Source: DASQZK01 sp963732905
GTDB taxonomy: Bacteria; Bacteroidota; Bacteroidia; Bacteroidales; GCA-2748055
Assembly: GCA_963732905.1 (NCBI GenBank)
Contig: CAVTBM010000012.1
Span: 310,001 to 374,000, forward strand
DNA: 64,000 bases
Direction of reading: 5' to 3'
Shown here in pieces: positions 59,891 to 64,000 of the stretch (positions within the stretch are counted from its first letter, which is position 1; each line of letters starts with the position of its first letter). The notes under the pieces were generated by a model. The model was not told the DNA's origin. It saw only the letters and a program-made list of their open reading frames with translations, and did no database searches. The position numbers and the translations under genes are program-made.

Positions 59891-62017
59891 ATGAAAAAGT
59901 TAGGTTTCCTGATCGCGCTCCTGGCTATCCTTTTCGTGCCGGCCTTTTCTCAGTTTAACATGCAGGCACAGGATCCCGTTTCCTGGGAATATTCAACGGT
60001 GAAAAAGGGTGACGGTACTTACGACCTCGTGTTTAAAGCTGTTATCCAGAGTCCCTGGCACATGTATGCCATCCAGCTGGAACAGACCGGACCTATACCT
60101 ACCACGATCAGCATTACACCAAACCCTTCCGTGAAGCTCTTTAGCGATATCAAAGAAGATATCAAACCGGTGGTAAAATTCGATGAAGGGTTTCAGTTTA
60201 ATGTAGGAGCATATTACAAAAAAGCACAGTTTCACCAGACCGTAAAAGTAATATCATCAAATCCTGTTACTCTGAAGGGGAGTATCGAATACCAGTGCTG
60301 CAACGACGAGACCTGCCTGCCACCTTTCCAGAAGGACTTCTCATTTTCTCTTCCCGGGAATCCTTCTGCAGCAGCTAAAGCGGTAACCGGCGCGAAAATG
60401 TCCGGGCCGGAAAATGAAACGGAATCTGCCGTAGCTGCAGGTAAGGTTGGCGAAGGGGATACAAATCTTTCAACCGGCACAATGTCAAATGAAGAAGAAA
60501 GCCAGGCTTCGATACAGGAAGCTTCGCCTTCCACACAGCAAAACATTGTTGCCAACCCGGTAAAGGAGGAACAAAAATCTTTCTGGCTATTTATGCTCAT
60601 ATCCTTTCTTGCAGGTCTGGCAGGAGTACTTACACCCTGTGTTTTTCCCATGATCCCGATGACGGTTTCCTTCTTTATGCGGGGAAGTGAAAAGAAAGGA
60701 CCGGCTGTTATGAAGGGCATCGTATTCGGACTTTCAATTATCGTAATCTATACCGGCCTCGGCGTACTGGTATCACTGACGGGCCTCGATGCCAATATTG
60801 GAAACACCCTCAGTACCAACTGGATCCCCAATTTGATATTCTTCGCCCTGTTTATGATTTTTGCAGCTTCCTTCCTGGGTATGTTCGAAATCATCCTTCC
60901 GTCGGGCATGGTGAACCGGGCCGACCGGCAGGCTGACCGGGGCGGATTTATCGGACCGTTCTTCATGGGTCTGACCACTGTTCTGGTGTCCTTTTCCTGT
61001 ACAGGTCCCATCGTCGGAACATTACTGATCGAAGCCGCTTCAGGAGGAGCTGCGCTGAAGCCTATTATGGGGATGTTCTTCTTTTCACTTGCCTTCGCGC
61101 TTCCGTTCACCTTCCTGGCCATTTTCCCCTCAATGTTGGGGAACCTGCCTAGATCTGGAGGATGGCTGAATTCGGTAAAGGTCATTCTTGGCTTTTTCAT
61201 GCTGGCCTTTGGAATGAAATTTCTCAGTGCGATGGATCAGGCATATCATCTGAATATCTTCAGCAGGGAAGTATATCTGGCCATCTGGTTTGTCATTTCA
61301 CTGATGATCGGTTTTTACCTTCTCGGCAAACTAAAACTTTCACATGACAGCGATCTGCCTTTTATCTCTGTACCCAGACTCCTCCTGGCGATCATCTTTT
61401 TCGTGTTCAGTATCTACCTTTTCACCGGGATCTTCGGTAATGACCTGAAAATGATCGCTGCCCTGATACCCCCTAAGTCGGAGCAGAGCTTTCACATAGG
61501 ATCAACGGCCATGACGCCTGCCAGCCAGGATAATGATGATACCTATTGCGGACCCGGAAAATACAACGACCTGTTCGAATTTCCCTATGGCATCCGGGGG
61601 TATTTTGATTATGCTGACGGAGTGAAATGCGCCACATCCGGGAACAAACCCATCTTCCTCGATTTCACCGGTCACACCTGCAGTAACTGCAAGCAGATGG
61701 AAAGCCAGGTTTGGTCCGATCCCCGGGTATTAAAAAGACTTAAGGAGGATTATGTAGTCATTTCGCTTTATACTGATGATAAGACCAGGCTGCCGGAAGG
61801 GGAATGGGTGACAACACCCGACGGGAAGGTACTGAAGAACATTGGCGATATTAACAAATACTTCGAGATTGTACATTTCGGAACCCTCACTACGCCATTG
61901 TATGCCCTTACCGATGCCAAAGGCAAACTGCTGGCTGATCCCATTGGCAAAGAACTCAATATTTCTGCTTATGTAGCCTATCTCGATCAGGGCATCCATA
62001 ATTTCAACGCGAAATAA
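59891..62017 (+). CDS. dsbD: Thiol:disulfide interchange protein DsbD
   Basis: 708 residues from the ATG at 59891, which starts the signal peptide MKKLGFLIALLAILFVPAFS; a start at 59879 would leave only a short leader. DsbD carries electrons from cytosolic thioredoxin to the periplasm. N-terminal domain with EYQCCNDETCLPP (Cys136/137 and Cys142); a spacer rich in Ser/Glu (about 160-225); eight or so membrane helices with the redox pair Cys250 in LTPCVFPMIP and Cys370 in SFSCTGPIVG; and a C-terminal thioredoxin-like domain with CSNC (Cys597, Cys600). All three domains are intact. Confidence 0.93.
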   Translation: MKKLGFLIALLAILFVPAFSQFNMQAQDPVSWEYSTVKKGDGTYDLVFKAVIQSPWHMYAIQLEQTGPIPTTISITPNPSVKLFSDIKEDIKPVVKFDEGFQFNVGAYYKKAQFHQTVKVISSNPVTLKGSIEYQCCNDETCLPPFQKDFSFSLPGNPSAAAKAVTGAKMSGPENETESAVAAGKVGEGDTNLSTGTMSNEEESQASIQEASPSTQQNIVANPVKEEQKSFWLFMLISFLAGLAGVLTPCVFPMIPMTVSFFMRGSEKKGPAVMKGIVFGLSIIVIYTGLGVLVSLTGLDANIGNTLSTNWIPNLIFFALFMIFAASFLGMFEIILPSGMVNRADRQADRGGFIGPFFMGLTTVLVSFSCTGPIVGTLLIEAASGGAALKPIMGMFFFSLAFALPFTFLAIFPSMLGNLPRSGGWLNSVKVILGFFMLAFGMKFLSAMDQAYHLNIFSREVYLAIWFVISLMIGFYLLGKLKLSHDSDLPFISVPRLLLAIIFFVFSIYLFTGIFGNDLKMIAALIPPKSEQSFHIGSTAMTPASQDNDDTYCGPGKYNDLFEFPYGIRGYFDYADGVKCATSGNKPIFLDFTGHTCSNCKQMESQVWSDPRVLKRLKEDYVVISLYTDDKTRLPEGEWVTTPDGKVLKNIGDINKYFEIVHFGTLTTPLYALTDAKGKLLADPIGKELNISAYVAYLDQGIHNFNAK

Positions 62018-62122
62018 TTTTGTCATCCGTAAGCTGAATGCCGGGTATTAATTGTTTCCCTGGTGCTGCTGCGGCTCTTTCATTTGTGAATGGTTTGGAG
62101 ATGCGATTTATCGGGTTTCTGC

Positions 62123-62153
62123 TTGTGCGTACAAGTGGATTTTCATACATTCG
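62123..62153 (+). promoter_or_regulatory. Possible promoter of the GH9-like gene
   Basis: TTG (62123-62125), 20 bases, then TACATTCG (62146-62153), one mismatch to TAnnTTTG. About 32 bases before the ATG at 62186. The TTCG variant is seen at 22519 and 29793 too. Confidence 0.45.
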
Positions 62154-62185
62154 TCCTTGTCATTCAAACTTAACACCCTTGCTTT

Positions 62186-64000
62186 ATGAAATCCGGTAAA
62201 GCTTTTACACGACGTGGTTTTTTTAAAACATCAGCGCTGGCCTCGACCATCATGATTGGCGGAGCATCAGTTACTTCATGCTCTTCTATGGAAAAAAGAG
62301 AAGAAAGGGAACCCTTCCCTGTTTTTCATCATCCTGAATTTTTACCAGGTCAGGGCGCGGCCGGCCTTTTATTCAGCCAGATCGGGTATGAGACTGGTCA
62401 TCCCGTGAGGATACTGGTCAGGCTGCCTGCCAGAGTATTACTTGGCGACGGTGCTGAATGTAGTTTGTTGCCGCTAGATGGAGGAGGCAAGTACAGCGCA
62501 ACATGTAAATACTGGGGTGAATTGTGGGAAAGTCATTGGTGGGTAGCGGAATTTCCAGGGATAAGCGAAGAGGGTGAATGGACAGTCGAGGTGACAGACA
62601 AAGGAGAGAGGCGGATAATGAACGGCGGTCTTTTCGTGGCGAAGAATATCCTATGGGATAAATCGGTTCCGTATGCTTCGGTAGATATGCTGGAGCGGAG
62701 GAAGCATTTTACAAAAGTAGGTGCAGGATGGCAGGATGCCGGAACGCTGTGGGTGGAAAGTTGTGCCCAGAGTGCCATGGTCATTGGCTTACAGGAATTG
62801 CTTGAACTGGCCGGTAACCGGTACGATGACGCCTTCCGTCAGCGCATATACGATCAGATCATCATCGGCTGCAATTATCTGGTGATGACGGCAGACAAAG
62901 CCAGGGAGCTGGGCTACCCTGCCGGCGCCATGTCGCACGATCTGCTGGGCCATGAGAAGGATATCCTGCCAAACGATGCCACGAAAGCTGTCGTGGCTTT
63001 ATATCGGGCAGCACGGTTACTCCCGGATGAGTACGGGGAGAAAAAGACCCGGTACCGTGAAACTGCAGATCAAACCTTTGACTGGTTGCTTCATACAGCC
63101 AGACCTATGGGAAGTTTCGGATTCAGCTTCAGCCAAAGGGGCTTGTCACCCGACACCAGGATTCCGCATGATGAATTTCAGACGCGCGATCTGGTGGCGA
63201 TGTGCTGGGGTGCTCTGGAAAAATGGAAATGTGAGGGTGAAAATGATGCGGATAAGGATATCTGTGTCACGTTCGCACGAAAGATCATGGCCCGCCAGAT
63301 TACAAAAGATAATGCCGAGAATGGTTTTTTTGGTCATTTTTATGAATATGCCAGCCTCCCTTTCAGTGAAAAGTCATGGTGTCATTGTATCGTTGGTAAA
63401 GATTTCGGATCAGACATCGGCGGTTTCTACCCGAATTACCTGATGCCTTTTATCGAAATGGTGAAGCTTTGGAGTGATCATGAGGATTCTGCAAAGTGGA
63501 AGGATACCCTGGACCATTTTGCCCATGGCTTCCTGATCCCTGCCTGTGACGCCAATCCTTTCCTCATCGTTCCTCTGGGTATTTTCGGGAAGGAAGGTCC
63601 TATCTGGTTTGCCGGCCCTTTCCACGGCACAAATGCCATCTATGGCTATACAGCTGCCCTGGCCCTTGAACTTAGCAAGCTTCTTGATGAACCCCACCTG
63701 AAAGACATAGCCTACGGAAACCTCCAGTGGCTGGCCGGTCTCAATGCCGGTATCACCCGTGATAACCTGAAAGCCTGTGTGATCTTCAGTACAGATGTGC
63801 CCCAGGATACAGCCCTGCCTGCCAGCATGATGTGTGGCGTCGGGAATCGCTGGGCAGGTACCTGGTTCCAGACACGCGGCGTCATCTGCAACGGCTTCTC
63901 TACCGGTGAACAATTCAAAATGGATACCGAACCGATCAGGGCTAATGACGGGCCGGTATCCTTCACCGACGAAGACTGGATACCTCATAGTGCTGCCTGG
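62186..64000 (+). CDS. Tat-exported GH9-like (six-hairpin type) glycosidase, partial
   Basis: 605 residues to the window edge, no stop. The N-terminus MKSGKAFTRRGFFKTSALAS has a twin-arginine motif (Arg9-Arg10) and a lipobox-like VTSC (Cys32), so export by Tat and lipidation are both possible. An Ig-like N-terminal domain with FSQIGYETGHPVRILVRLP (about residues 64-82) precedes a long all-alpha domain with DAGTLWVESCAQSAMVIG and DWLLHTARPMG, and a final FTDEDWIPHSAAW. This layout resembles GH9 cellulase-like enzymes (CelD N-domain plus toroid), but the typical catalytic Asp pair and C-terminal NP-H-R motif were not confirmed. Substrate unknown. Confidence 0.7.
   Translation, partial: MKSGKAFTRRGFFKTSALASTIMIGGASVTSCSSMEKREEREPFPVFHHPEFLPGQGAAGLLFSQIGYETGHPVRILVRLPARVLLGDGAECSLLPLDGGGKYSATCKYWGELWESHWWVAEFPGISEEGEWTVEVTDKGERRIMNGGLFVAKNILWDKSVPYASVDMLERRKHFTKVGAGWQDAGTLWVESCAQSAMVIGLQELLELAGNRYDDAFRQRIYDQIIIGCNYLVMTADKARELGYPAGAMSHDLLGHEKDILPNDATKAVVALYRAARLLPDEYGEKKTRYRETADQTFDWLLHTARPMGSFGFSFSQRGLSPDTRIPHDEFQTRDLVAMCWGALEKWKCEGENDADKDICVTFARKIMARQITKDNAENGFFGHFYEYASLPFSEKSWCHCIVGKDFGSDIGGFYPNYLMPFIEMVKLWSDHEDSAKWKDTLDHFAHGFLIPACDANPFLIVPLGIFGKEGPIWFAGPFHGTNAIYGYTAALALELSKLLDEPHLKDIAYGNLQWLAGLNAGITRDNLKACVIFSTDVPQDTALPASMMCGVGNRWAGTWFQTRGVICNGFSTGEQFKMDTEPIRANDGPVSFTDEDWIPHSAAW

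Noticed and set aside
1..64000. tRNA or rRNA genes
   Set aside because: No T-loop/CCA-type signature or rRNA core sequence was noticed in intergenic spaces. A tRNAscan or Rfam run would settle it.

Overview
The window looks like chromosomal DNA of a Bacteroidota (Bacteroidetes) member, probably Bacteroidales or Marinilabiliales-like. The evidence is: gliding-motility genes gldD and gldE; a protease with a type IX secretion (T9SS) C-terminal sorting domain; bacteroidetes-type GGGP synthase; many -7 promoter boxes of the form TAnnTTTG; gene starts without Shine-Dalgarno sequences; ECF sigma/anti-sigma pairs; and a two-propeller SpoIIE sensor. I see no tRNA, rRNA, CRISPR, phage or IS element.

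Regions. 1-903: a truncated, divergently transcribed EF-G paralogue with a damaged GTPase centre. 1290-19154: the str, S10, spc and alpha ribosomal operons joined into one run of 34 genes (rpsL to rplQ, no tuf, no adk) with one strong promoter before it and a terminator after it. 19263-24457: enolase, a mitochondrial-type citrate synthase and a UbiD-family decarboxylase. 24498-31400: a 14-blade propeller/SpoIIE phosphatase, convergent with a hybrid histidine kinase whose ATP-binding domain looks dead, then two unknown secreted proteins. 31690-35004: hisS, a cluster of three short repeats, hutH and a histidine kinase pseudogene scrap. 35033-36566: an ECF sigma / anti-sigma / Spy-like operon. 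36721-43693: a vWA protein, a secreted esterase with an ATP-grasp ligase, and transketolase with an uncharacterised lipoprotein. 43912-51267: ychF, a T9SS-exported M14 peptidase, and a compact operon of a degenerate PafA-like phosphatase, a subtilase and a predicted outer-membrane protein. 51866-57063 (minus): GGGP synthase, a phosphopantetheinyl transferase, gldD, gldE, ssb and mutY. 57201-59274: HU, a 30-residue basic ribosome-associated protein and RNase G. 59275-59890: a repeat-rich spacer. Then dsbD and a truncated Tat-exported GH9-like glycosidase.

How the parts connect. The first 19 kb is the core translation and transcription apparatus. The rest is a mix of central metabolism and envelope functions. 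The envelope genes share a theme: secretion and gliding (gldD/E, T9SS cargo), disulfide handling (DsbD), surface stress sensing (ECF operon, propeller sensor), and secreted hydrolases.

Most interesting. Three proteins keep a recognisable enzyme fold but have lost catalytic residues: the EF-G paralogue, the hybrid kinase and the PafA-like protein. The PafA-like/subtilase/outer-membrane operon (47173-51267) is the best candidate for an undescribed functional unit. All calls rest on reading the sequence and recalled family knowledge; no database search was run.
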